A stretch of DNA of 64,000 bases, taken from assembly GCA_963784885.1 (NCBI GenBank), contig CAWATA010000004.1, positions 248,001 through 312,000 on the forward strand, written 5' to 3'. A program made the translations under genes and the position numbers. This DNA is from RHKX01 sp963784885 (lineage in GTDB: Bacteria; Actinomycetota; Thermoleophilia; Solirubrobacterales; 70-9). The notes beneath the pieces are model-generated. The model was not told the DNA's origin, did not search any database, and worked only from the letters and a program-made list of their open reading frames with translations. Positions 55,696-64,000 of this stretch are shown here, one piece after another. The stretch's first letter is position 1, and the number at the start of each line of letters is the position of its first letter.

Positions 55696-56838
55696 ATGCC
55701 ACGCGACCCCTACGAGATCCTCGGCGTCGATCGCAGCGCCGACGAGGCCGAGATCAAGAAGGCGTTCCGGCGGCTCGCGCGCGAGCTTCATCCCGATGTC
55801 AACACCGAGGATCCCCAGGCCGAGGAGAAGTTCAAGGAGGCGGCGGAGGCCTACGAGATCCTCTCCGACGCCGAGCGCCGGCGGACGTTCGACGCCTTCG
55901 GCTACGACGGCCTGCGCTCGGGCGGGTTCCACTCACGCGCCGAGAGCGCCGGCGGCTTCCAGGACATCTTCGAGGCGATCTTCGGGCGCTCCGACCCGAT
56001 GTTCGGCGACCTCTTCGGGTTCGGGGGCGGCGCCGGGGGGCCCGCCGCCGGCGGCGACGTCGGGGTCCGGGTCGAGATCGGTCTGGCCGACGTGATCGAA
56101 GGCGTCCGCCGCGAGGTCGAGTTCGATGCGGTCTCCCGCTGCGAGCACTGCAACGGCAACGGCGCCGAGCCCGGCACGCCGATCGAGACCTGTGCGACCT
56201 GCGGCGGCGCGGGCCAGGTCCGGCAGATGACCAGGACCCCGTTCGGCCAGATGGTCCGGGCGGCGCCCTGCCCGACCTGCGGCGGCGAGGGCAAGATCCC
56301 GGAGACGCCGTGCGAGATCTGCGACGGCGCCGGGACCGTCGGGGAGCGCAAGACCTACGAGGTCGACGTCCCGCCCGGGATCGAGAACGGCCAGCGGATC
56401 AGGATCTCCGGCGCCGGCGACGCCGGGACCGCCGGGGGCCCGGCCGGCGACCTCTACGTGCAGGTGCTGATCGCCGAGGACGACCGATTCCACCGCGAGG
56501 GCACTGACCTCGTCACCGTTCTCGAGCTCACCGCCACGACGGCGATGCTCGGAGCGACTCTGCCGGTCGAGACCGTCACCGGTGAGCGGGACGTCGAGAT
56601 CGAGCCGGGGGCCCAGCACGGGGACGCGATCCGGATCCGCGGCGAGGGCCTGCCGTCGCTGCGCAGTCCGCGGCGGCGAGGCGACCTCCACGTCGCGATC
56701 AAGGTCGTCACCCCGGTGGCGCTCGACGACGAGCAGCGGGAACTGGCCGAGCGGCTCGACGCGACGCTCGGTCCCGACAACGCACCGGGCGGCGCTCGCG
56801 AGGGCCTCTTCGAGCGGGTTCGCCGGGCGTTCCGCTGA
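55696..56838 (+). CDS. dnaJ: Chaperone DnaJ
   Basis: 380 aa. J domain with LHPDVN at the start, a Gly/Phe-rich segment at about 100-125, four CxxCxGxG-type zinc repeats at about 150-220 (CEHCNGNG, CATCGGAG, CPTCGGEG, CEICDGAG), then the substrate-binding domains. Co-chaperone for DnaK, which is not in the window. ATG 55696 follows GGAG at a workable distance. Confidence 0.95.
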   Translation: MPRDPYEILGVDRSADEAEIKKAFRRLARELHPDVNTEDPQAEEKFKEAAEAYEILSDAERRRTFDAFGYDGLRSGGFHSRAESAGGFQDIFEAIFGRSDPMFGDLFGFGGGAGGPAAGGDVGVRVEIGLADVIEGVRREVEFDAVSRCEHCNGNGAEPGTPIETCATCGGAGQVRQMTRTPFGQMVRAAPCPTCGGEGKIPETPCEICDGAGTVGERKTYEVDVPPGIENGQRIRISGAGDAGTAGGPAGDLYVQVLIAEDDRFHREGTDLVTVLELTATTAMLGATLPVETVTGERDVEIEPGAQHGDAIRIRGEGLPSLRSPRRRGDLHVAIKVVTPVALDDEQRELAERLDATLGPDNAPGGAREGLFERVRRAFR

Positions 56839-56854
56839 GCGGCCGGTTGCGCCG

Positions 56855-57685
56855 ATGATCAGGCTCGCGGTCCGCTGCCGCCCCGAGCAGGCCGAGCTCG
56901 TCCTCGCCGAGCTCGTCGAGCTGGTCCCCGGAGGTGTCGAGGAGGAGCGGGGGGCCGACTACGTCGAGTACGCGATCTACGGGCCGCCCGGCGAGCTCCC
57001 GGATCTGCCCGACCTCCGCGCCGCCGCCGGCGAGGGCCTGGTCGAGATCGAGACGACCGAGATCCCCGACGACTGGGCCGACCGCTGGCGCGACTTCCAC
57101 GAGCCGGTCGTCATCGCCGGCGGACGGCTCGTCGTGCGGCCCTCGTGGGAGGACCCCCACGAGGGAGACCAGGTGGACATCGTCGTCGATCCAGGCCGGG
57201 CCTTCGGCACCGGCGGCCACGCGACGACGCGGTCCTGCCTCGAGCTGTTGCTCGCTCTCGCCGACCGGGGCTTCGCCGCCGGGCCGCTCGCCGACTGGGG
57301 AACCGGCTCCGGCGTGCTCGCGATCGCGGCGGCGAAGCTCGGCTGGGAGCCGGTCATCGGATGCGATCACGAGCAGGCGGCGGTCGAGGCCGCCGCCGCC
57401 AACGCCGTCGCGAACTCCGTGGTCGTCGCCGTCGAGCGGCTCAACCTGCGCGAGCGGACGCCGCCGCAGGCGCCGACGATCGTCGCCAACCTGACCGCGC
57501 CCCTGCTGGTGCCGCTGATCGAGCGGATGGTGGCGGGCGAGATCGCGGTTCCCGACCGGATGGTCGTCAGCGGCCTGCTCCGGAGCGAGCGCGACCGTGT
57601 CGTCGCGAGCTGCGAGTCCGCCGGGATGGCGGTCGAGGAGGAGGTCGGAAGCGGCGACTGGGCAGCCCTGTCGCTGCGCGGATGA
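56855..57685 (+). CDS. prmA: Ribosomal protein L11 methyltransferase
   Basis: 276 aa. Substrate-recognition N-domain, then a SAM domain with AFGTGGHATTRSCL, LADWGTGSGVLAIAAAKLG and IVANLTAPLLVPL. Trimethylates L11. Follows dnaJ as in many bacteria; the usual rsmE gene does not follow. Confidence 0.93.
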   Translation: MIRLAVRCRPEQAELVLAELVELVPGGVEEERGADYVEYAIYGPPGELPDLPDLRAAAGEGLVEIETTEIPDDWADRWRDFHEPVVIAGGRLVVRPSWEDPHEGDQVDIVVDPGRAFGTGGHATTRSCLELLLALADRGFAAGPLADWGTGSGVLAIAAAKLGWEPVIGCDHEQAAVEAAAANAVANSVVVAVERLNLRERTPPQAPTIVANLTAPLLVPLIERMVAGEIAVPDRMVVSGLLRSERDRVVASCESAGMAVEEEVGSGDWAALSLRG

Positions 57686-57712
57686 TCGGCCGGTTCGCTC
57701 CGGACGCGGCGT

Positions 57713-57718
57713 TACCGT
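57713..57718 (+). promoter_or_regulatory. -10 box of leaderless DUF2269 gene
   Basis: TACCGT, 7 nt before ATG 57726. Confidence 0.45.
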
Positions 57719-57725
57719 TGGAGCC

Positions 57726-58217
57726 ATGATCACGACAGCAGCAGTCCAGTTCTACGACGTCGTCGTCTTCTTCCACATCGCCGCGGTCGTCGTCGGTTTC
57801 GGCCCGACGTTCGCCTACGCGGCCTACCTGACGATGGCGCAACGCGAGGGCGGTCAGGCGATCCCGCTGGTCGGGCGCACGATCGTGTTCTGGGATCGCA
57901 CGGTCAACACGATCGCGATGACGCTGATCCTGCTGACCGGGATCTACCTGGCCTCCGACGGTCCCTACGGCATGGGCAGCTTCTTCATCAGCTGGGGCTT
58001 CGTCGCGATCGTCTTCCTGCTCGGGATCACCCACGCCTACTTCATCCCGAAGACGAAGGAGTCGATCGCGCTGGCCGAGCGTGACATCGCCAACCCCGAC
58101 GGCGAGCTCTCCGACGAGTTCAACGCCCTGAGCTCGCAGGTGGCCAAGGTGGGAACTCTCGCGGGCGTCGTGATCCTGCTGACGATCTACGTCATGACGG
58201 CCAAGCCCTTCCTCTAG
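57726..58217 (+). CDS. DUF2269-like integral membrane protein
   Basis: 163 aa with four hydrophobic segments. VVFFHIAAVVVGFGPTFAYA at the start and a central WDRTVNTIAMTLILLTGIYL fit the DUF2269 family of small membrane proteins of unknown function. A TACCGT box 7 nt upstream selects ATG 57726. Confidence 0.75.
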   Translation: MITTAAVQFYDVVVFFHIAAVVVGFGPTFAYAAYLTMAQREGGQAIPLVGRTIVFWDRTVNTIAMTLILLTGIYLASDGPYGMGSFFISWGFVAIVFLLGITHAYFIPKTKESIALAERDIANPDGELSDEFNALSSQVAKVGTLAGVVILLTIYVMTAKPFL

Positions 58218-58241
58218 GGACGCGCTCATCGATAATGCGCG

Positions 58242-59069
58242 GTGGGGAACCCTTCACTGATGCCGCCCGACCGCTCGCTGCCGATTGCCATGTTCGACTC
58301 CGGGGTCGGCGGGCTCACGGTGTTGCACGAGTGCCTCGTCTCGCTGCCGCATGAGGACTTCCTGTACCTCGGCGACAGCGCCCACTTCCCGTACGGGACG
58401 AAGACCGCGGCGGAGCTGCGGGCGCTGGTCGTCTCCAATACCGAGTTCCTGCTCGACCGCGGTGCGAAGCTGCTGATCGTCGCCTGCAACTCGGCGACGG
58501 CGGCGGGGGCCGACGCCGCCCGCGAGATCGCGGCCGCTCATGGGGTCGAGGTCGTGACCGTGATCGGCCCCGAGGCCGAGATCGCCGCCGCGATCAGCGG
58601 GGCAGGGAAGGTCGGGGTGCTGGCGACGCCGGCGACCGTGGACGGCGGCGCGTACCGGCGAGCGCTCGAGCGGCAGGGACGCGGCCTCGAGGTCACCGAG
58701 GTCTCGGCGCCCGACCTGGCGCCGATCATCCAGAGCGGCTTTCCCTTCGACCAGTCGGTGGTCGACACCGTGCGCTTCTACTGCGAGCCGCTGCGAGCCG
58801 CGGGTGTCGACACGCTGATCCTCGGCTGCACCCACTACCCACTCGTGGCCCCGATGCTGCAGCGGATCCTCGGCCGCGACGTCCGGCTCGTGACCGCCGG
58901 CCACGCGATCGCCGCCAAGGCGCAGCGGATCCTCGAGGCGGCGGCGCTGGAGAGCGACTCCGACGGTGAGGGCGACTACCGCTTCCTCTGCACCGGCGAC
59001 GCCGCCAGCTTCCGCGAGCTCGGCACGCGCTTCCTGCAGATGCCGCTCGGCGACGTCGAGCAGGTCTGA
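58242..59069 (+). CDS. murI: Glutamate racemase
   Basis: 275 aa from GTG 58242, or 269 from ATG 58260. Makes D-glutamate for peptidoglycan. IAMFDSGVGGLTVL is the N-terminal motif; the two catalytic Cys are in VACNSATAAG and LGCTHYPLV. GATAAT ends 5 nt before the GTG, which may make it leaderless, and no Shine-Dalgarno sequence serves either start. Confidence 0.93.
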   Translation: MGNPSLMPPDRSLPIAMFDSGVGGLTVLHECLVSLPHEDFLYLGDSAHFPYGTKTAAELRALVVSNTEFLLDRGAKLLIVACNSATAAGADAAREIAAAHGVEVVTVIGPEAEIAAAISGAGKVGVLATPATVDGGAYRRALERQGRGLEVTEVSAPDLAPIIQSGFPFDQSVVDTVRFYCEPLRAAGVDTLILGCTHYPLVAPMLQRILGRDVRLVTAGHAIAAKAQRILEAAALESDSDGEGDYRFLCTGDAASFRELGTRFLQMPLGDVEQV

Positions 59070-59081
59070 GCGCCGCCGCAC

Positions 59082-59087
59082 TACTCT
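59082..59087 (+). promoter_or_regulatory. -10 box of leaderless yqeY
   Basis: TACTCT, 7 nt before ATG 59095. Confidence 0.5.
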
Positions 59088-59094
59088 TGAGCCG

Positions 59095-59532
59095 ATGAGC
59101 GAATCGATCCTCGAGCGCATCCAGCTCGACACACGCACCGCCATGAAGGCTGGCGAGCGCGAACGCGTCGGCACGCTGCGGATGCTGGCCAGCTCCCTCC
59201 AGCAGGACGAGAAGGAGGGAAGCGGCGATGCCGTAGCGGTGCTCCAGCGCGAGCGTAAGAAGCGGATCGAGGCCGCCGAGGCCTTCGAGTCCGGCGGGCG
59301 GGCAGAGCAGGCCGAAGCCGAGCGCGCCGAGGCCGAGCTGATCGAGGGCTACCTGCCGGAGCAGATCTCCGATTCCGAGCTCGAGGAGCTCGTCGCGGCT
59401 GCCGTCGAGTCGACCGGGGCGGCGGACGTCAAGGAGATGGGCAAGGTGATCGGCGTGGTGATGGCTCAGGTGAAGGGCCGCGCCGACGGCAAGCGCGTAT
59501 CGACGATGGTCCGGGAGCGGCTTGGCGCGTAG
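59095..59532 (+). CDS. yqeY: YqeY/GatB-like domain protein
   Basis: 145 aa. Helical GatB/YqeY domain: LERIQLDTRTAMKAGERERVGTLRML, EGYLPEQISDSELEELV and MGKVIGVVMAQVKGRADG. Related to the tRNA-binding tail of GatB; function of the free form uncertain. Its end overlaps phoH. Confidence 0.9.
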   Translation: MSESILERIQLDTRTAMKAGERERVGTLRMLASSLQQDEKEGSGDAVAVLQRERKKRIEAAEAFESGGRAEQAEAERAEAELIEGYLPEQISDSELEELVAAAVESTGAADVKEMGKVIGVVMAQVKGRADGKRVSTMVRERLGA

Positions 59533-60493
59533 GCAGCTGACGATCGAAAACGATGTCGCCGCGGAGCTCGCGGGGTCCGGCGACTCGGTCCTGCGCGAAC
59601 TCGAGGAGCGGCTGGACTGCGACGTCTACCTGCGCGGGAACGTGATCACACTCGACGGCCCCGAGGCCTCGGTCGAAGAGGGACGGGGGATGGTCGAGGA
59701 GCTGCTCGGGTTGATCGAGCGAGGCCACGACCTCGAGCCCGACACCGTCCGGGCGGTCGAGGGGGCTCGCGATTCAGGCGTCGCCCCGGCGGCCATGCTC
59801 GGCGACTCCGTATGGCGCCACCGCGGGATCAGCATCGCCCCGCGGACGCCGAACCAGAAGCGCTACGTCGACTCGATCCGCGACCACACGGTCACGTTCG
59901 GCATCGGCCCGGCCGGAACCGGCAAGACCTTCCTCGCGGTGGCGATGGCGGTGGCGGCGCTCGAGTCCCGCGACGTCAGCCGATTGATCTTGACCCGGCC
60001 CGCCGTCGAAGCGGGCGAGCGGCTCGGGTTCCTCCCGGGCGACATCCAGGCGAAGGTCGATCCCTACCTGCGACCGTTGTTCGATGCCCTCTACGACATG
60101 CTCGACCCCGACCGCGTCAACGAGTACTTCGAGCGCGGCGTCATCGAGGTCGCCCCTCTTGCGTTCATGCGCGGGAGGACGCTCAACGACTCGTTCGTGA
60201 TCCTCGACGAGGCCCAGAACACGAGCCCCGAGCAGATGAAGATGTTCCTGACCCGGCTCGGGTTCGGCTCGAAGATGGTCGTCACCGGGGACATCACGCA
60301 GATCGACCTGCCGGCCAACCAGCGCTCCGGGCTCGTGGTCGTGGGCGAGATCCTCTCCTCGGTCGAGGACATCACGTTCGTCCGCTTCGGCGGCTCCGAT
60401 GTCGTCCGCCATCAGCTCGTGCAGCGGATCGTCGCGGCCTACGGCGAGTACGGGGACCGCAAGCGGGCGCGCCCGTCGGACGGCGGCGATTGA
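59522..60493 (+). CDS. phoH: PhoH-like ATPase
   Basis: 323 aa from TTG 59522. A KH-like N-terminal part (residues 1-70) precedes the PhoH ATPase: GPAGTGKTFLAVAMAV, FVILDEAQNTSPEQMKMFLTR and TGDITQIDLP. Paired with ybeY in most bacteria and linked to RNA metabolism. Overlaps yqeY by 11 nt and ybeY by 4 nt. Confidence 0.94.
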   Translation: MARRQLTIENDVAAELAGSGDSVLRELEERLDCDVYLRGNVITLDGPEASVEEGRGMVEELLGLIERGHDLEPDTVRAVEGARDSGVAPAAMLGDSVWRHRGISIAPRTPNQKRYVDSIRDHTVTFGIGPAGTGKTFLAVAMAVAALESRDVSRLILTRPAVEAGERLGFLPGDIQAKVDPYLRPLFDALYDMLDPDRVNEYFERGVIEVAPLAFMRGRTLNDSFVILDEAQNTSPEQMKMFLTRLGFGSKMVVTGDITQIDLPANQRSGLVVVGEILSSVEDITFVRFGGSDVVRHQLVQRIVAAYGEYGDRKRARPSDGGD

Positions 60494-60885
60494 GCGCCGA
60501 TCTCGGCGACGTTCCGCCCGAGCTCCGGGATGCGGTGGCGGCGTCGCTCGCCGCCGCCGGCGTCGGCGACGGACACCTGTCGGTCGAGCTCGTCGGCGAG
60601 GAGCGGATCCGCGAGCTGAACCTGGTGCACCGGGGACGCGATCGCCCGACCGACGTGCTGTCGTTCCCGGTCGACGGCCCCGGCGCGAGCGTCGGCCCAC
60701 GCGAGCTCGGCGACGTGATGATCTGCCCGCCGCAGACCGAAGACCTGGTCGAGGCCGCAGTCCACGGCGTCCTCCACCTCTGCGGCTACGACCACGAGGC
60801 CGACGACGGGGAGATGCTGGCGCTCCAGGACGGGATCCTCGCCCGTTTGCGCGAGGATGATGATGGTTGTGGGAGCGATGGCTGA
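60490..60885 (+). CDS. ybeY: Endoribonuclease YbeY
   Basis: 131 aa from TTG. The zinc motif HGVLHLCGYDH is intact, preceded by RPTDVLSFPVD and GDVMICP. Matures 16S rRNA 3' ends and assists ribosome quality control. The last codons overlap the next gene. Confidence 0.94.
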   Translation: MSADLGDVPPELRDAVAASLAAAGVGDGHLSVELVGEERIRELNLVHRGRDRPTDVLSFPVDGPGASVGPRELGDVMICPPQTEDLVEAAVHGVLHLCGYDHEADDGEMLALQDGILARLREDDDGCGSDG

Positions 60886-61348
60886 GAGCTTCGAGGTCCG
60901 TCCGGCCCGGGCCGAGGAGGCCGACGAAGTCCTGCGCGGGTACGAGTGGCTGTTCGCTCCGCCGGGATCGCGGCCCTCCTCCTGGAATCCGGACTGGGCC
61001 CGAGTGGCGCTGATCGATGCCATCGACTCCGATTCGGCGACCGTCCTGGTCGCGGTCGAGGACGGCCGGGTGATCGGCATCTGCAGCGCCTACCTCGACG
61101 TTCTCTCGGTCCGCTACGGGCTGCGCTGCTGGATCGAGGACCTCGCGGTCGACCCGGAGCGCCGCTCACAGGGCATCGGTGCTCGCCTGCTCGCCGCTGC
61201 CAGGACATGGGCGGTCGCCGGCGGCGCCTCCCACCTCGAGCTCGCCAGCGCGGCGGCGCGAATCGACGCTCACCGCTTCTACGAGCGCGAGGGTGCCGGT
61301 GAACCCTCCCTCAGCTTCGGCTGGTACGGGCTCGGCGACGAGTCGTGA
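60878..61348 (+). CDS. GNAT family N-acetyltransferase
   Basis: 156 aa. Acetyl-CoA binding loop LAVDPERRSQGIGARLLAAARTWA (Q/RxxGxG/A type) and C-terminal DAHRFYEREGAG are typical GNAT features. Substrate unknown. It occupies the place between ybeY and era where a CBS/HlyC-type or diacylglycerol kinase gene is often found. ATG 60878 or the ATG cluster at 60857-60863 could be the start. Confidence 0.82.
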   Translation: MAESFEVRPARAEEADEVLRGYEWLFAPPGSRPSSWNPDWARVALIDAIDSDSATVLVAVEDGRVIGICSAYLDVLSVRYGLRCWIEDLAVDPERRSQGIGARLLAAARTWAVAGGASHLELASAAARIDAHRFYEREGAGEPSLSFGWYGLGDES

Positions 61349-62238
61349 CCCGCTCCGGGTTCATCGGGCTCGCGGGGCGGCCCAACGTCGGCAAGTCGAC
61401 GCTCGCCAACGCCCTCGTCGGCTCGAAGGTAGCGATCGTCTCCGACCGCCCCCAGACCACCCGCCGCGCTGTCCGCGGCGTCGCCACGGCGCCGGACACC
61501 AGTTGGCAGATGATCCTCACCGACCTTCCGGGCGTCCAGAAGCCGCGGGACGTCCTCACCGAGCGGATGCAGAAGCGCGTCGAGCGCGAGCTCGCCGACT
61601 CCGATGCGATCCTGTTCGTCCTCAACGGCGAGCAGGGAATCGGTCCCGGCGACCGCTTCATCGCGTCGATGATCGAGGCCGGCCGCCCGGAGGCCCCAGT
61701 CGTCTGCGCGGTCAACAAGATCGACCGGCTGAAGCGCCATGAGCTGATCGCGGCGCTCGCCGCCGCCGGCGAGCTCGAGGTCGTCGACGAGGTCTTCCCG
61801 ATCAGCGCCCGCCGCGGGACCGGAGTCGAGGAGCTACGCAGCCGCCTCACCGAGCTGATGCCGGAGGGGCCGCTGCTCTACCCGGCCGGCGAGCACACCG
61901 ACCTGCCGAGCGAGATCCACCTCGCCGAGTTGATCCGCGAGCAGGTCCTGCGGCGGACCCGGGAGGAGATCCCACACGCCGTCGAGGTCGAGGTCGACTC
62001 GATCGAGCCGCGCGACGACGGCATCGTCGAGATCCGCGCCGACATCTGGGCCGAGTCGCTCTCGCAGAAGAAGATCCTCGTCGGCAAGGGCGGCCGGATG
62101 GTCCGCGAGATCGGGACCGCAGCCCGCCGCGAGCTCGAGCGCGAGCTCGGGTCCAAGGTCTTCCTCGACCTTCGCGTCCGGGTCCGCGAGCATTGGCGCC
62201 GCGACGAGTCGCTCCTCGACCGCCTCGGAATCGACTGA
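61345..62238 (+). CDS. era: GTPase Era
   Basis: 297 aa from GTG. G domain GRPNVGKSTLANALVG, DLPGVQ, NKIDRLK; C-terminal KH domain with ILVGKGGRMVREIGTAARRELE. Binds the 16S rRNA 3' end during 30S maturation, in line with neighbouring ybeY. Overlaps the GNAT stop by 4 nt. Confidence 0.96.
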   Translation: MTRSGFIGLAGRPNVGKSTLANALVGSKVAIVSDRPQTTRRAVRGVATAPDTSWQMILTDLPGVQKPRDVLTERMQKRVERELADSDAILFVLNGEQGIGPGDRFIASMIEAGRPEAPVVCAVNKIDRLKRHELIAALAAAGELEVVDEVFPISARRGTGVEELRSRLTELMPEGPLLYPAGEHTDLPSEIHLAELIREQVLRRTREEIPHAVEVEVDSIEPRDDGIVEIRADIWAESLSQKKILVGKGGRMVREIGTAARRELERELGSKVFLDLRVRVREHWRRDESLLDRLGID

Positions 62239-62295
62239 CGCTGGGTGTGCCGTCTGAGCGACCCGCGGTTGCGGTGCTGAAGTGGACGCCGCGCC

Positions 62296-62301
62296 TAGAC
62301 T
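62296..62301 (+). promoter_or_regulatory. -10 box of leaderless hisIE
   Basis: TAGACT, 7 nt before ATG 62309. Confidence 0.55.
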
Positions 62302-62308
62302 GACGCCC

Positions 62309-62926
62309 ATGATCGACGAGATCAACTTCGACGAGCGTGGGCTCGCGCCCTGCGTGATCCAGGACGCCGGATCCGGCGAGGTCCTGACGCTCGCCTGGGT
62401 CAACGCCGTGTCGCTGGAGCGGACGATCGAGACCGGTGAGATGCACCTCTGGAGCCGTTCGCGCAATGAGCTCTGGCATAAAGGTGCGACCTCCGGCAAC
62501 GTCCAGCGGGTCCGTGAGCTCCGTTACGACTGCGACGCCGACGCCGTCCTGGCGCTCGTCGATCCGGCCGGCCCCGCCTGCCACACCGGCGAGCGGACGT
62601 GCTTCTACCGTGCCGCCGACGGTCCGCCGCGGCCGGTTTCGCACGAGGCGCTGCCGGCGCTCGAGCGGACGATCGCTGCGCGCGGCGAGGAGCGCCCCGA
62701 GGGCTCCTACACCTCCAGGCTCCTCGCCGACCCCGAGCTGATCGGCGCCAAGGTCCGCGAGGAGGCCGACGAGGTCGCGCGTGCGGTCGCCGGCGAGTCC
62801 GACGAGCGCGTCGGCGAGGAGTCCGCCGACCTCCTCTACCACCTGGAGGTCGCGCTGGCCTCGCGCGGCCTCGGAATCGAGGGGGCCTTCGACGTCCTCA
62901 ACGAGCGCCGCGACGACGGCGGCTGA
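62309..62926 (+). CDS. hisIE: Bifunctional HisI-HisE (PR-AMP cyclohydrolase/PR-ATP pyrophosphatase)
   Basis: 205 aa fusion for steps 2 and 3 of histidine synthesis. HisI part at 1-105: WSRSRNELWHKGATSGN, YDCDADAVLALV and CHTGERTCFY supply metal and zinc ligands. HisE part at about 115-205: SYTSRLLADPELIGAKVREEADEVARA. ATG 62309 sits 7 nt after TAGACT. Next gene is trpE; no other his genes adjoin. Confidence 0.94.
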   Translation: MIDEINFDERGLAPCVIQDAGSGEVLTLAWVNAVSLERTIETGEMHLWSRSRNELWHKGATSGNVQRVRELRYDCDADAVLALVDPAGPACHTGERTCFYRAADGPPRPVSHEALPALERTIAARGEERPEGSYTSRLLADPELIGAKVREEADEVARAVAGESDERVGEESADLLYHLEVALASRGLGIEGAFDVLNERRDDGG

Positions 62927-62932
62927 AGCGCG

Positions 62933-64000
62933 TTGAGCCCGACCCGGACGACACTCGAGCGAGCCCGCGAGCTCGCCGCCGAGGGCAACGTCGTGCCGAT
63001 CGTCGAGTCGTTCGTCGGCGACACCGAGACCCCGGTCTCGGCGTTCCTGAAGCTTCGCGGCGCCGGGCCGTCCTTCCTGCTCGAGTCGGCTGAACAGGGC
63101 GGCCGCCTCGGTCGCTATTCCTTCCTGGGGTTCAGCCCACACCTGCAGATCCGCTGGAGCGAGGGCGAGCTGCTCGAGTGGGAGGGAGGAGCGGCGACCG
63201 GCGCCGAGCCGACCAGGCGGACGCCCGCCCCCGACCCCTACGCAGCGGTGGCCGACGCTCTCGGCCGCTTCCGGCTCGCCGATGCCGAAGAAGTCCCATT
63301 CGCCGGCGGGGCCGTGGGGCTGTTCGGGTACGACCTCGTCCGCACCGTCGAGCCCCTCGGCGGGCCGAACCCCGACCCGCTCGGGCTGCCCGACCTCGCA
63401 TTGATGGTCTGCGAGCTGATCGTCGCCTTCGACCACCACAAGCACGAGGTCTCGATCATCGCCCTCGCGTTCGCCGACGACGGGATCGAGGCCGCCTACG
63501 AGCGGGCGATCGGGTTGATCGACGAGGCACGCGAGCGCCTGCGCGGCGCGATCCCGGCCTCGGCCACAGAGCCGGCCGAGGCTGCCGCCGAGCCGGTCGA
63601 GTGGAAGTCGAACATGACCCGGGAGCAGTTCGAGGCCAACGTCGCGCGGATCGTCGACTACATCCGCGCCGGCGATGCTTTCCAGGTCGTGCCGTCGCAG
63701 CGCTTCACGGCCGAGTGCCCGGTGGCGGCGTTCTCGATCTACCGCGGCCTGCGGGCCGTCAACCCCTCGCCCTACATGTACTTCCTCGACTTCGGCGATT
63801 TCGAGATCGCCGGCGCGTCGCCCGAGCCCCTGGTGAAGGTGACGGGGCGTCGCGTCGAGACGCGGCCGATCGCCGGCACCTACCCGCGGGGCGGCGACGA
63901 GGAGGAGGACCGCGCGAACGCCGAGCGCCTGCTGGGCGATCCGAAGGAGCGGGCCGAGCACGTGATGCTGGTCGATCTCGGGCGCAACGACCTCGGCCGG
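62933..64000 (+). CDS. trpE: Anthranilate synthase component I (3' part cut off)
   Basis: 356 codons from TTG 62933 run to the window edge without a stop. Makes anthranilate from chorismate, first step to tryptophan. The tryptophan feedback motif LLESAE is near residue 50; the chorismate-binding domain shows FQVVPSQRF, NPSPYMYFLDFG, ASPEPLVKV and PIAGTYPRG. TrpE is usually about 500 aa, so roughly the last quarter is missing. Confidence 0.93.
   Translation, partial: MSPTRTTLERARELAAEGNVVPIVESFVGDTETPVSAFLKLRGAGPSFLLESAEQGGRLGRYSFLGFSPHLQIRWSEGELLEWEGGAATGAEPTRRTPAPDPYAAVADALGRFRLADAEEVPFAGGAVGLFGYDLVRTVEPLGGPNPDPLGLPDLALMVCELIVAFDHHKHEVSIIALAFADDGIEAAYERAIGLIDEARERLRGAIPASATEPAEAAAEPVEWKSNMTREQFEANVARIVDYIRAGDAFQVVPSQRFTAECPVAAFSIYRGLRAVNPSPYMYFLDFGDFEIAGASPEPLVKVTGRRVETRPIAGTYPRGGDEEEDRANAERLLGDPKERAEHVMLVDLGRNDLGR

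Overview
The window is high-GC chromosomal DNA from an actinobacterium. Gene content and order (clpP-clpX-valS-folC, mreBCD-mrdA-rodA-rng, rplU-rpmA-obg-proB, proA-nadD-rsfS, hrcA-dnaJ-prmA, phoH-ybeY-era, hisIE-trpE), GTG/TTG starts and many TAGNNT-type -10 boxes just ahead of start codons suggest the deep-branching class Thermoleophilia (Solirubrobacterales-like). That placement is inference, not shown by a marker gene. I see no rRNA, insertion sequence, prophage, CRISPR array or replication origin. It reads as a dense core-genome segment with 65 protein genes, one upstream micro-ORF and one tRNA.

Layout. 1-9141: squalene/phytoene synthase (cut by the left edge), a secreted DUF3089 esterase-like protein and a PfkB sugar kinase on the minus strand; an ECF-type sigma factor overlapping an Ogt DNA repair gene; ctaG, a membrane spermidine synthase-like protein and CorA; then an aldo/keto reductase on the minus strand. 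9223-19310: protein quality control and housekeeping (tig, clpP, clpX, valS, folC, a zinc-ribbon membrane protein, ndk, maf). 19556-27211: a complete rod-shape and elongasome operon followed by RNase G/E. 27240-35368: L21 (with an extra helix-hairpin-helix domain), L27, Obg, ProB, then an MFS gene and a 463-bp structured gap on the opposite strand, then ProA, NadD, RsfS and a coiled-coil protein. 35398-41671: YtoQ, a Bax-inhibitor-1 protein, tRNA-Ala(GGC), a PhoD-like phosphatase, LeuS and a cupin. 42051-49877: comEA-comEC-holA, rpsT, murJ and lepA. 49959-54613: small secreted and Cys-rich proteins, a PAP2 membrane phosphatase, and a cluster of class III-type alcohol dehydrogenase, metallo-hydrolase and two MaoC hot-dog proteins. 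54657-64000: hrcA-dnaJ-prmA, DUF2269, murI, yqeY-phoH-ybeY-GNAT-era, hisIE and trpE (cut by the right edge).

The most notable signal is in how genes start. About eighteen genes carry a TANNNT -10 hexamer (often TAGACT, TAGCCT or TAGAAT) whose last base lies only 6-10 nt, most often 7, before the start codon and with no Shine-Dalgarno sequence. This is the geometry of leaderless mRNA. Two of these genes (the PfkB kinase and the coiled-coil protein after rsfS) have ATC exactly where ATG should be. Two further genes preceded by good Shine-Dalgarno sequences have CTG (clpX) and ATT (folC) at the expected start, and no ATG, GTG or TTG is available in frame without losing conserved N-terminal sequence. 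Standard gene callers would truncate all four proteins.

Other points of interest: a long structured mreB leader, a 43-nt two-part perfect dyad between the cupin gene and comEA, an interruption of the proBA gene pair by an MFS gene, and a possible leaderless upstream ORF before the PAP2 gene.
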